Shown: positions 1 through 6,900, counted from the first letter of the stretch. The stretch is 36,239 bases of DNA from Desulfobacula sp. (GCF_030145145.1 NZ_JAQYWD010000048.1:1-36239), one strand, 5' to 3'. Notes: generated by a model not told the origin, from the letters alone. Translations and numbers: made by a program.

Positions 1-202
1 TGAAAAAAACTGGTCTTGGTGTAGTTTTTGACCAAGATAAAAGAATAGCTTTTTCTTTGAGTTTTATATCACCAACACAGATATTGGCAATTTCATTGAT
101 TCTTGCCCCGGTTTCACACATTAATCGAACAAGCAGATGATTCCGGATATGATTGATCTTAAACATAAAAGTTTTGCATTTTGCAATATCTTGAGTGCGG
201 AC
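1..202 (-). pseudogene. Tyrosine recombinase (integrase) fragment, running off the left edge
   Basis: Reading the minus strand from 202 down to 1 gives an open frame containing CETGARINEIANICVGDI. This matches the start of the catalytic domain of phage/XerC-type tyrosine recombinases, where the Arg in TGxRxxE is the first catalytic residue. The frame is closed by a TGA at 203-205. No convincing start codon with a ribosome site was found, and a neighbouring frame continues with plausible upstream integrase-like sequence, which suggests a frameshift. The rest of the catalytic domain would lie outside the window. It is therefore either a frameshifted remnant or the visible part of a damaged gene. 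The family call is moderately sure; the exact extent is not. Confidence 0.5.
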
Positions 203-758
203 TCAAAAAACTTGATCATCGAGGACTCAGTCCAAACAAAATTTGAGCACCCCTATATATGGTATGTCAGGTTTTTAAAAATCGAATTTTCAATTCCATC
301 ATATGGGCCGAGGGTATCATCCCCGGCAATTCTTCCATATTCAACATATAAAAAACACAGCCGATCTTAACCATTTCCAACCAAAGCTCGAAGGCTTTCA
401 CAGATTTAATTTCATGTGCATGAGCGCTAACCAGCAAAGCCATAACCAACACAGTATTAACCAGAACCAATTCCACCAAGATTGATCAGATTTAATCCAG
501 GTTTGTTTGGTTGTCGGAAGAGGTGATATGCTGAAGAAGTTATCGTCCATTGCACAACCTTTAATTTCAGGATATTTTCAGGCCGTTATATGATGGTCGT
601 TTTCGGGATTAATGATGGGATAAGCCAGATATAAAACCTTAGCAAATAGATAATTTTGAGACATTAAGACGACAGAATGGATTTGGTTTGACGTTGTTGG
701 ACAATGGTTTGAATAAAAGTATCAGAGTTATCGTTCCTGCTATTCAATACCAGTAATT
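203..758. other. Gene-poor stretch of decayed DNA
   Basis: Apart from the doubtful small Trp-rich frame, this stretch has no credible gene. It is AT-rich and frames are short in all directions. It lies between an integrase fragment and an IHF-like remnant, consistent with an eroding mobile-element region. No recognisable transposase or terminal inverted repeat was seen. Confidence 0.4.
398..550 (-). CDS. Possible small Trp-rich membrane protein
   Basis: A 50-codon frame starts at ATG 550 behind an AAAGG element about 7 bases upstream. After a polar N-terminus of about 20 residues it has one very hydrophobic, tryptophan-rich stretch (WWNWFWLILCWLWLCWLAL) that would span the membrane once, then a short basic end. 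I do not recognise the family. It lies in an otherwise gene-poor and decayed stretch. An overlapping frame on the same strand (267-479) is also hydrophobic, so this could equally be chance coding potential in degenerating DNA. Nothing in the context suggests a function. Confidence 0.2.
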   Translation of the reverse strand: MDDNFFSISPLPTTKQTWIKSDQSWWNWFWLILCWLWLCWLALMHMKLNL

Positions 759-899
759 TTACACTTTTTTAATTCCGGGCAAAGGATTTCTATCGCTTCA
801 CCCTATATATTGTTTGAGAAAAAAGGAACAGAAACCACGGATTTCGATCCTATCTCCAGCGATCATAGCATTGCAACAGGTATACTGACCAATCTCTTT
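759..899 (-). pseudogene. IHF-beta/HU-like DNA-binding protein remnant
   Basis: On the minus strand, just after the stop of the DUF488-like frame, codons read MIAGDRIEIRGFCSFFLKQYIG, then a TGA stop, then SDRNPLPGIKKV and another stop. This matches the middle of IHF-beta/HU proteins, which read roughly GDRIEIRGFGSF...GRNPxTGEKV. It retains the beta-arm start and the RNP turn that intercalates into DNA. The N-terminal helices are barely recognisable, the conserved Gly after GF is now Cys, and there are at least two in-frame stops. It is clearly not functional as read. An intact IhfA-like gene lies about 700 bases upstream on the same strand, so a partner subunit may have been lost here. Confidence 0.55.
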
Positions 900-908
900 C
901 AGATGTCA

Positions 909-1202
909 CTAAACCCTTTCTCCCATATATTCTGCTCCAAGTTTTTCCAGATACTCGGCTAAAAGATATCGATGACAATCCGACCCAGTTTTACAAAAGC
1001 ATACAAGGGTTACTTCATCCCGGCTTAAAATCTCATCCCAGATATTCCGATGCTCCAGATAAGAATTTTGCATCAGCTTTCGATACATCTGCCGATATTC
1101 ATCCCAAGAGATTTTTTTTCTTTTGACCCCATGACCATTTTCCAGGTTGGCGCGAAAAAACGGCCTGCTGGATCTTTGCCCTTGACTGTAATATCTGGCC
1201 CA
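909..1202 (-). pseudogene. DUF488-like protein lacking its N-terminus
   Basis: The frame (about 98 residues of recognisable homology) ends with VTLVCFCKTGSDCHRYLLAEYL, the LLCxCxxxxxCHRxxLA signature of DUF488-family proteins, followed by a GAEYMGE tail. The middle part, KISWDEYRQMYRKLM, also fits the family. The homology begins near position 1202 with RYYSQGQRSSRPFF, with no start codon there. Upstream, the frame continues open to 1289 but overlaps the DUF3820 gene in another frame, and this extension does not look like the family. The gene therefore seems to have lost its 5' end through a deletion that fused it, out of frame, to DUF3820. DUF488 proteins have no firmly established role; some resemble nucleases or nucleic-acid-binding proteins. 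Confidence 0.5.
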
Positions 1203-1350
1203 GCTTTCCTTCTGGAAATCCTTTTTGTGAAAACCAAACAAGATAGGGATCTGGAAGATCAACAAAGCGAAATCCTTTGTATTTACCATAAGGCATTTTA
1301 ATGGTTGTAAGAGCGATGAATTCCTTTTTATCTGGAATGACTGGTTGCAT
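1099..1350 (-). CDS. DUF3820 family protein, 3' end apparently altered
   Basis: The first 55 residues carry the DUF3820 signature: MPYGKYKGFRFVDLPDPYLVWF followed by GFPEGKLG. In the family this is a small domain of about 70 residues of unknown function, seen in phage and accessory regions and sometimes linked to nucleases. After GKLGQILQ the expected ending (a Leu/Glu-rich helix) is replaced by SRAKIQQAVFSRQPGKW, which I read as an out-of-frame translation of the adjoining DUF488-like gene. Its start codon overlaps the stop of the preceding gene (TAATG), so the two are translationally coupled. The protein may still fold, but its C-terminus is probably not native. Family call is good; integrity is doubtful. 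Confidence 0.6.
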   Translation of the reverse strand: MQPVIPDKKEFIALTTIKMPYGKYKGFRFVDLPDPYLVWFSQKGFPEGKLGQILQSRAKIQQAVFSRQPGKWSWGQKKKNLLG

Positions 1351-1610
1351 TATTCTTTTAAAATGACATCAATGCCATTATCAGTCAAAAATTTAGTTGA
1401 CTTGCTGCATACTGGGGCTGTTGTTTCTAAAGTGATTGTGGCATCTGGAGTAATTCTTTTGATTTTTCCTGCTTTCTCAAGGATAACGGAGGCATCTTTC
1501 ATTATGATTCGACTTTTTCTGTCGATAAAAAGGACAAAATTATTGTGATTATCCTTCAATAAAACAGTTCGAGGAGGCAGGCTATAAGCTTTGGGATCAA
1601 CTTTATCCAT
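1350..1610 (-). CDS. Small protein of unknown function in the ihfA-like operon
   Basis: An 86-residue protein starts at ATG 1610, inside the last codons of the IhfA-like gene (ATGGATAA overlap), and ends in a TAATG overlap with the DUF3820 gene. Translational coupling on both sides argues that it is real. A longer frame to 1637 exists but would overlap more of ihfA and lacks its own ribosome site. The sequence has alternating beta-like stretches (VLLKDNHNNFVLFIDRKSRIIMKD) and no signal peptide or membrane segment. I do not recognise a family. Its position suggests it travels with the IhfA-like protein in an accessory module. Confidence 0.5.
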   Translation of the reverse strand: MDKVDPKAYSLPPRTVLLKDNHNNFVLFIDRKSRIIMKDASVILEKAGKIKRITPDATITLETTAPVCSKSTKFLTDNGIDVILKE

Positions 1611-1884
1611 TGATTCGGTCCCGAAGTTTGCCCGCACACTTAAACGTCACAACTTTCCTCCCACCCAACATCATATCATGACCAGTGGCCGGGTTCCTTC
1701 CTTTCCTGGGCGCCTTTTGATTTACCTGGAATTTTCCAAATCCTGAAATCATAACGTCTTCTCCGGATGCCAGAGTGGATTTCATTATTTCAAGTAAAGC
1801 TTCGACAGTGTCTTTTGTTTCGGATGAGTTGAGATTGATTTTCTCTGATACTCGTTCAACAATTTCTGCTTTTGTCAGTGCCAA
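1603..1884 (-). CDS. Integration host factor alpha-like / HU-family DNA-bending protein
   Basis: A 93-residue histone-like protein that bends DNA, used in recombination, replication and transcription. It begins MALTKAEIVERVSEKI as in IhfA, has the GEDVMISGFGKFQV hinge, the RNPATG beta-arm tip whose Pro intercalates into DNA, and ends VVTFKCAGKLRDRI. Length matches IhfA (about 95). The start chosen is TTG at 1882-1884, about 8 bases after a perfect AAGGAGG; the longer frame to 1914 would place that ribosome site inside the gene. It heads a minus-strand operon with overlapping genes inside an integrase-rich island, so it may be an accessory copy rather than the housekeeping ihfA. Family very likely; alpha versus HU assignment less sure. 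Confidence 0.85.
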   Translation of the reverse strand: MALTKAEIVERVSEKINLNSSETKDTVEALLEIMKSTLASGEDVMISGFGKFQVNQKAPRKGRNPATGHDMMLGGRKVVTFKCAGKLRDRING

Positions 1885-1892
1885 ATACAAAT

Positions 1893-1899
1893 CCTCCTT
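1893..1899 (-). promoter_or_regulatory. Strong ribosome binding site deciding the TTG start of the IhfA-like gene
   Basis: AAGGAGG on the minus strand lies about 8 bases before the TTG at 1884. It sets the start there rather than at the upstream in-frame ATG at 1914. Confidence 0.7.
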
Positions 1900-1969
1900 A
1901 GGTGCAAATTTCACGAATTACATACCGCGTGAAGTTGTTTCGGTCAATCGGCAAATTAATCTTTTTTAC

Positions 1970-1993
1970 AAACCATCCGCCTACGGATGGTTT
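1970..1993. repeat. Perfect 10-bp hairpin between the IhfA-like gene and the integrase remnant
   Basis: AAACCATCCG and CGGATGGTTT form a perfect stem with a 4-base loop (CCTA). There is no downstream T-run on either strand that would make it a standard terminator. It sits about 85 bases upstream of the IhfA-like start, where it could be an operator or an mRNA leader structure, or simply a repeat scar. Confidence 0.45.
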
Positions 1994-2004
1994 AGATATC
2001 CCTA

Positions 2005-2379
2005 ATGTGTTGTTCCTATGCGCCTATTGGGGTAATCCAACGTATTCTGGGTCACACAAACCGGAAGACAACCGAAGGTTATCTGCATTCGATAGGTGAG
2101 GCTGAAAGAAAGGCAATGGAAAATCTTGGAAATCTAAAGCTTTATTCGGCTGACCAGTCCACAGTATCAGGCAACCCTATCAACAAGCATAAAGAATACT
2201 GGCAACGTAAAGTTGAGCGTCCTGAGTATGAGATCTTATGTCAAGAGATCGAAAAATTAGGATATGCCGGTACAGGCAGGAAATACGGTGTCAGTGACAA
2301 CGCCATCAGAAAATGGAGAAGGTCTTATGAAAATGAGATCAAAAATAAAAAAAGTCTCACACAAAGTCTCACACGGTGA
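2005..2379 (+). pseudogene. C-terminal end of a tyrosine recombinase with an HTH-like tail
   Basis: The frame opens with GVIQRILGHTNRKTTEGYLHSI, the LGH...TTxxY block of tyrosine recombinases that carries the last conserved His and the catalytic Tyr. The upstream catalytic R-H-x-x-R region is missing, so it is a truncated remnant. It continues about 75 residues past the usual end, with KEYWQRKVERPEYEILCQEI and then GTGRKYGVSDNAIRKWRRSYE. The latter resembles a helix-turn-helix of the type seen in HNH endonuclease and terminase-like proteins. The gene stops 53 bases from the 3' end of tRNA-Phe, the usual place for an integrase beside its attachment site. Confidence 0.65.
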
Positions 2380-2389
2380 TACTGAAAGA

Positions 2390-2426
2390 AAAAGGCCTTT
2401 CAATGAAAATCACTGAAAGGCCTTTT
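2390..2426. terminator. Bidirectional terminator between the integrase remnant and tRNA-Phe
   Basis: AAAAGGCCTTTCA and TGAAAGGCCTTTT form a 13-bp perfect stem with an 11-base loop. With A-runs and T-runs at both ends it can stop transcription from the integrase side (plus) and from tRNA-Phe (minus). Confidence 0.7.
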
Positions 2427-2431
2427 GAATC

Positions 2432-2507
2432 TGGTGCCCAGGAACAGAATTGAACTGCTGACACGGGGATTTTCAGTCCCCTGCTCTACCGACTGAGCTA
2501 CCTGGGC
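2432..2507 (-). tRNA. tRNA-Phe (anticodon GAA)
   Basis: The minus strand gives a full cloverleaf: acceptor GCCCAGG pairs with CCTGGGC, followed by A and an encoded CCA end. The D-loop sequence is AGCTCAGTCGGTAGAGC, the anticodon stem is GGGGA/TCCCC with loop CTGAAAA (anticodon GAA at 2472-2474), and the T-loop sequence is GTTCAATTC. It lies downstream of rsmE on the same strand. Its 3' end faces the integrase remnant, which makes it a likely attachment site for the decayed element to its left. Confidence 0.97.
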
Positions 2508-2587
2508 TCAACAACAGAACGGTTTGTATTCTTTTTGGCCTGTCCTGTCAAGGAAAATGTTTGAAAAATATTCAAAAAGTTTTGATT

Positions 2588-3316
2588 TTAGATGTCCCCC
2601 AGGATGTGCTGAATCAATGTGCAGCTTGAAATGGCAGCGGTTTCAGCTCTTAAAATCCTGGGTCCAAGAGAATAGGATAGAAAGCCTTTTTCTGTTGCCA
2701 AGTTTATTTCAGTTTCTGAGAACCCGCCTTCCGGGCCGATTAAAATGATAATATTGGCTGGATTTTTTTTCAGTGAACCAAGTTTTTGTGTGGCCTTTTC
2801 CCAGAAAGCAATTTTTAATTCATAGGCAGCAGAATGATCTATCAGCTTTTCAAAGCTCAATGGTGCTGATATTTTCGGAAGCAGACTCCTCCGGCACTGT
2901 TTCAAAGATTCTCCTGCAATGGTCTGCCACCGTAAATGTCGTTTTTCCATCCGTTTTGCATCCGGGGTGGGAATCGAGCGTTCGCAAAAAAAGGGGATCC
3001 ACTGACCGATGCCCAGTTGGGTCACATGTTTGATGACCAGATCCATTTTTTTGTCTTTCAGCATACCTGAGCACAGGGTGATCTGAAGGGGAGATTCTGT
3101 TAATGAGTCATATCTGTTCAGAATTGAAATGTCTATATTTCCCGGCGAGATGGACTCAATCTGCGCTGTATAGTCCCTGCCATCACCATCCGTGACTTCG
3201 ATGGGATCTCCCGGGCTCAGCCTGAGAACCCGTGCAATGTGTTTTGCATCCTGGCCATGGATAGTCGCTTTTGAAGGAATGTCATCAATTTTTGGAATAA
3301 TGAATTTTTGCATCAT
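2588..3316 (-). CDS. rsmE: 16S rRNA (uracil1498-N3)-methyltransferase
   Basis: RsmE methylates N3 of U1498 in 16S rRNA of the 30S subunit using S-adenosylmethionine. The 242-residue length is normal. The N-terminal PUA-like part (about 1-70, with HIARVLRLSPGD) is followed by the SPOUT/trefoil-knot methyltransferase domain with the hallmarks IGPEGGFSETE (about 193-203) and LGPRILRAETA (about 217-227), which form the knot and cofactor pocket. The start is ATGATG at 3316, with Met2 possible as the true start; no strong ribosome site is visible. It is transcribed towards tRNA-Phe and away from the acidic-protein gene. Confidence 0.93.
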   Translation of the reverse strand: MMQKFIIPKIDDIPSKATIHGQDAKHIARVLRLSPGDPIEVTDGDGRDYTAQIESISPGNIDISILNRYDSLTESPLQITLCSGMLKDKKMDLVIKHVTQLGIGQWIPFFCERSIPTPDAKRMEKRHLRWQTIAGESLKQCRRSLLPKISAPLSFEKLIDHSAAYELKIAFWEKATQKLGSLKKNPANIIILIGPEGGFSETEINLATEKGFLSYSLGPRILRAETAAISSCTLIQHILGDI

Positions 3317-3397
3317 ATGATTTTTTAAAACAAAGCAATGATATTGTAAACGAGTTTTTTATCTATGTCTGCCAACGGTTCCCGCTAGTTTAATTGG

Positions 3398-3426
3398 TTG
3401 ACACTTTGATCTGGCTTTGGTATTTT
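3398..3426 (+). promoter_or_regulatory. Sigma-70 type promoter for the acidic protein gene
   Basis: TTGACA (3398-3403), a 17-base spacer, then TATTTT (3421-3426). It lies 62 bases before the ATG at 3488. Confidence 0.5.
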
Positions 3427-3487
3427 TTGACGTTCTAAGGATATCGAAAAGGGTATTGTTTTTAATATCTAATAAAGTGAGGCCTTT

Positions 3488-3961
3488 ATGACAGATTGGG
3501 ATGATGATATTTTGGGTATGGATAAGACAGATGAGGATATCATCGAACTGACGGATATCGTTGAGGAGGGGCTTGACCCGGCAACACAAGAAGATCTGAT
3601 TGAATTGACGGATATTGTTGAAGAAGGGACTATCGACCTTGATCTGGGCATTGTTGAAGAAACGCCGGTTAAAGATGAAGAAAATTTTGAAATAGAAGAT
3701 GAAATTGATTTCAACGAAGGGTTTGAAATTGAAATAGATTCACCAGCGGACGAAGTGCCGATGGCGCCTATTGAAACAATTGAACCTGCCTGGGAATCGA
3801 GTGTGACCCAGGAACAGATAGCGGCTGCTTTGGAACGGGTCATTGAGAAAAAATTTGCCGAAAAAATTGATACCCTTTTGTTTGAGGTCATGGAACGAGT
3901 GGTTGAACAGGAAATTGCCAGGATCAAGAAACGTTTGCTCAAAGATCTTGATCAGATGTAA
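3488..3961 (+). CDS. Acidic repeat protein with a PopZ-like C-terminal helix region
   Basis: A 157-residue, strongly acidic protein. Residues 1-110 are low-complexity Asp/Glu-rich with the motif ELTDIVEEG occurring twice (20-28 and 39-47). The last 50 residues form amphipathic helices (EQIAAALERVIEKKFAEKI, then EVMERVVEQEIARIKKRLL). An acidic disordered linker plus a C-terminal helical oligomerisation region recalls PopZ/DUF2497 polar-organising proteins, and similar tails occur in unnamed Desulfobacterota proteins. I infer the resemblance from layout only; there is no catalytic motif, signal peptide or membrane segment. It has its own promoter, a GAGG ribosome site and a terminator, so it is probably a separate unit upstream of valS. 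Confidence 0.6.
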   Translation: MTDWDDDILGMDKTDEDIIELTDIVEEGLDPATQEDLIELTDIVEEGTIDLDLGIVEETPVKDEENFEIEDEIDFNEGFEIEIDSPADEVPMAPIETIEPAWESSVTQEQIAAALERVIEKKFAEKIDTLLFEVMERVVEQEIARIKKRLLKDLDQM

Positions 3962-4002
3962 AACGTCTGAGTTCTGGCAATTTTATAGATAAAAAAGGTT
4001 AT

Positions 4003-4030
4003 GGGGATTCATCGAATGATCCCCTTTTTC
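4003..4030 (+). terminator. Rho-independent terminator before valS
   Basis: GGGGAT and ATCCCC form a stem, extended by CAT/ATG around a one-base bulge, with a CGA loop and a TTTTT tail. It ends the acidic-protein transcript; lying just 28 bases before valS, it could also limit readthrough into it. Confidence 0.65.
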
Positions 4031-4057
4031 ATTAATATGGGTTTGAGGAGTTGATTT

Positions 4058-6715
4058 ATGGGTTCCGGTTCTCTGGATAAAGGATATGAGCCATCGGGCA
4101 TTGAAGAAAAATGGTATGCCTACTGGCTTGATAATGGATTTTTTAAAGCGGAAGATAAAAGCGACAAACCTGCCTTTTCAATTGTGATTCCACCGCCCAA
4201 TGTCACAGGTGTACTTCACATGGGCCATGCCTTGAATAATGTTATTCAGGATATCATGTGCCGATACAAACGGCTTTTGGGGTATAACGTCCTCTGGATG
4301 CCGGGAACAGACCATGCCGGAATTGCTACCCAGAATGTGGTTGAAAGAGATCTGGCTGCAAAGGGGCAGACAAGAGATCAGTTGGGTCGGGAGGCATTTA
4401 TCCAACAGGTTTGGAAATGGCGCGAAAAATCCGGCGGTGCCATTATCCATCAACTCAAGAGACTGGGTGCTTCCTGTGACTGGGAACGTGAGCGGTTCAC
4501 CATGGATGAAGGCCTTTCCGATGCAGTCCGCAAGGTGTTTGTACGATTGTATAAAGAAGGACTGATTTATGAAGGCCAGTATATTATCAACTGGTGTCCC
4601 CGATGCAAAACCGCCCTTGCAGATCTTGAAGTCGAGCATGAAGAAAAAGATGCGTATCTGTATTATATCCGATATCCTTTTGTGAACAAAAAACAGGGAC
4701 TGACAGTTGCCACTACCCGTCCTGAAACGTTGTTTGGGGATACAGCCGTAGCGGTCAACCCACATGATGAACGGTTTAAGGATCTTGAAGAGACCCATGT
4801 AATGCTGCCGTTGACAGACAGGGCCATCCCGATTATCCGGGATGAGTATGTGGATACCCAGTTTGGAACCGGTGCGTTAAAGGTCACGCCTGCCCATGAT
4901 CCCAATGATTTTAACCTGGGAGAAAAACATGGACTTGAAAAGTTAAAAGTCATTGATGATGACGGATTAATGCTTGACGGTGCCGGTCGATTCAAGGGGC
5001 TTGATCGGTTTGAATGTCGGCAGCAGGCGCTTGAAGCCCTTAAGGAACTGAAGCTGCTGGTGAAACAAGAGCCTTTGAAGCATAGCGTGGGACATTGTTA
5101 CCGGTGCAAAACCGTTGTTGAACCCTCCATTTCAAAACAATGGTTTGTCAAGGTCGCTCCCCTGGCCAAAGAAGCATCGGATGCTGTTCGTTCTGGAAAA
5201 ACCCGTATTATCCCTGAAACCTGGTCAAAAACTTATTTTGAATGGATGGATAATATCCGGGATTGGTGTATTTCACGTCAGATCTGGTGGGGTCACAGAA
5301 TCCCGGTATGGAAATGCCCGGCCTGTAATGAAGTGATGGTCGAAGAGACTGATCCGACGTGCTGCCCGGCCTGTGGGTCCACTGAGATTGCCCAGGAACC
5401 AGATGTCCTGGACACTTGGTTCTCAAGCGCGCTCTGGCCGTTTTCAACCATGGGGTGGCCCAATGATACGGATCTTTTAAAAACATTTTATCCCACCAAT
5501 GTGCTGGTAACCGGTTTTGATATTCTCTTCTTCTGGGTTGCCAGGATGATGATGATGGGGATTCATTTTATGGATGAAGTCCCCTTTAATGATGTCTATA
5601 TCCATGCCCTGGTAAGGGATGAGCATGGAAAAAAGATGAGTAAATCCGTGGGGAACGTTATTGATCCGTTAAAGGTGATTGATGAACATGGTGCGGATGC
5701 ATTCCGATTTACCCTGGCAGTCTTTGCCGCCCAGGGACGGGATGTTAAAATGTCTGAATCGCGGGTGGAAGGATACCGACACTTTGTGAACAAACTTTGG
5801 AATGCTTCTCGTTTTGCCCTTATGCACATTACGCCAAAAGATGTTACCATAGAGCATAAAAAGCTTTCGTTGTCTGAAAAATGGATTCTTTCCCGATGTG
5901 CCCATACCTCCCTGGCGGTGAAAGACGGCATTGAAACGTATCGGTTTAATGAAGCAGCATCAGCCTTATACCAGTTTGTATGGCATGAGTTTTGCGATTG
6001 GTTTCTGGAAACCGCCAAACCGTCACTTTATGAGAAAGAGGGCGTCCAAAGAAGAGATTGCGCCAGAAGTGTTCTGTCAAAAGTCCTGGAAGATATTCTG
6101 ATCATGCTCCACCCGTTTGTGCCCTTTGTGACCGAAGAAATTTACAGCATCCTGCCGACCACCAATGGCTCTATTCTCTCCGCGACATACCCGTATAATG
6201 AACAAGCGTATGAAACCCTCAGGGATGAAACCGTTGAAAAGGATATGGAGTTTGTTTTTGGTCTGATTTCCGGTATCCGGAATATTAGAAGCGAGATGAA
6301 TATTCAGCTGTCCATGCGAATAAAAGTCCTTGCCTATACAACGGATGAAAAAGAAAAAATCATTATTGCTGAAAATAAATCCATGATTGTGAATCTGGCC
6401 TCCCTGGAAAGCTTTTATTTCTGTGACGCGGATAACATCCCTTCTTCCTGTGCATCATCTGTTATTGGGGATACCACTTGTTTTGTCTCCCTTGAAGGGG
6501 TGATTGATTTTGATAAGGAGATTCGCCGGATTGAAAAAGAACTTGAAAAAAATACCAAAGAACTTTTGGCTGTCCAGAAAAGATTAAACAATGAAAGTTT
6601 TCTTGAAAAGGCACCGGAAGATGTCATTCAGAAAGTAAACTCCCAGTACGTCGATCTGGAGGAAAAAAATAACAAACTAAAGGAAAACCTTAACCGAATA
6701 AAGATAATGAAATGA
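4058..6715 (+). CDS. valS: Valyl-tRNA synthetase
   Basis: A class Ia aminoacyl-tRNA synthetase that charges tRNA-Val and edits misacylated threonine. The 885-residue length is normal. Visible parts are the HIGH motif as HMGH (54-57) in PPPNVTGVLHMGH, the inserted editing domain (about 200-370), Cys-pair zinc-like motifs (for example CPACNEVM and CCPACGS), the KMSKS motif (about 527-531), an anticodon-binding domain and the C-terminal coiled coil (about 820-885, EIRRIEKELEKNTKEL...) that grips tRNA. The ATG start has a GAGGAG site 8 bases upstream. Its stop overlaps the ATG of a broken nadC (ATGA), suggesting they once formed an operon. Confidence 0.97.
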   Translation: MGSGSLDKGYEPSGIEEKWYAYWLDNGFFKAEDKSDKPAFSIVIPPPNVTGVLHMGHALNNVIQDIMCRYKRLLGYNVLWMPGTDHAGIATQNVVERDLAAKGQTRDQLGREAFIQQVWKWREKSGGAIIHQLKRLGASCDWERERFTMDEGLSDAVRKVFVRLYKEGLIYEGQYIINWCPRCKTALADLEVEHEEKDAYLYYIRYPFVNKKQGLTVATTRPETLFGDTAVAVNPHDERFKDLEETHVMLPLTDRAIPIIRDEYVDTQFGTGALKVTPAHDPNDFNLGEKHGLEKLKVIDDDGLMLDGAGRFKGLDRFECRQQALEALKELKLLVKQEPLKHSVGHCYRCKTVVEPSISKQWFVKVAPLAKEASDAVRSGKTRIIPETWSKTYFEWMDNIRDWCISRQIWWGHRIPVWKCPACNEVMVEETDPTCCPACGSTEIAQEPDVLDTWFSSALWPFSTMGWPNDTDLLKTFYPTNVLVTGFDILFFWVARMMMMGIHFMDEVPFNDVYIHALVRDEHGKKMSKSVGNVIDPLKVIDEHGADAFRFTLAVFAAQGRDVKMSESRVEGYRHFVNKLWNASRFALMHITPKDVTIEHKKLSLSEKWILSRCAHTSLAVKDGIETYRFNEAASALYQFVWHEFCDWFLETAKPSLYEKEGVQRRDCARSVLSKVLEDILIMLHPFVPFVTEEIYSILPTTNGSILSATYPYNEQAYETLRDETVEKDMEFVFGLISGIRNIRSEMNIQLSMRIKVLAYTTDEKEKIIIAENKSMIVNLASLESFYFCDADNIPSSCASSVIGDTTCFVSLEGVIDFDKEIRRIEKELEKNTKELLAVQKRLNNESFLEKAPEDVIQKVNSQYVDLEEKNNKLKENLNRIKIMK

Positions 6716-6900
6716 CGGGCAATACAATAGACAATATAATCAAGCTGGCCCTGTTTGAAGATTCGGGACTGGGTGATATTACAACCGAATCAATTTTGTC
6801 CTGATCGGTCTCCGGCAAGGGAGTCATTGTTGCCAAAGAATCTTTTATCCTGGCCGGAATCCAAGTGGCCAGGGTTAAGGGGTGTTGGGTTCTGGAATGA
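6712..6900 (+). pseudogene. nadC: Truncated and interrupted nicotinate-nucleotide pyrophosphorylase (nadC)
   Basis: The ATG overlaps the valS stop. The frame reads IIKLALFEDSGLGDITTESILS, which matches the N-terminus of NadC (ALxEDxGxGDITT), the quinolinate phosphoribosyltransferase of NAD synthesis. An in-frame TGA follows at 6802-6804. Beyond it the family pattern resumes with GVIVAKESFILAGIQVA (IxAKExxxLAGxxVA) up to about 6873 and then ends. The remaining ~220 residues are absent and the opposite-strand REC-GGDEF gene occupies the space. So there is both a stop and a large 3' deletion, possibly caused when the neighbouring gene was joined here. A functional copy must lie elsewhere if NAD is made de novo. 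Confidence 0.7.

Noticed and set aside
3469..3942. 157-codon Ser-rich minus-strand frame opposite the acidic protein
   Set aside because: It is the mirror of the Asp/Glu codons of the plus-strand gene, which has a promoter and ribosome site.
6802..6804. In-frame TGA in nadC read as selenocysteine
   Set aside because: NadC is not a selenoprotein, no SECIS-like hairpin was evident after it, and the gene is also missing most of its 3' end.
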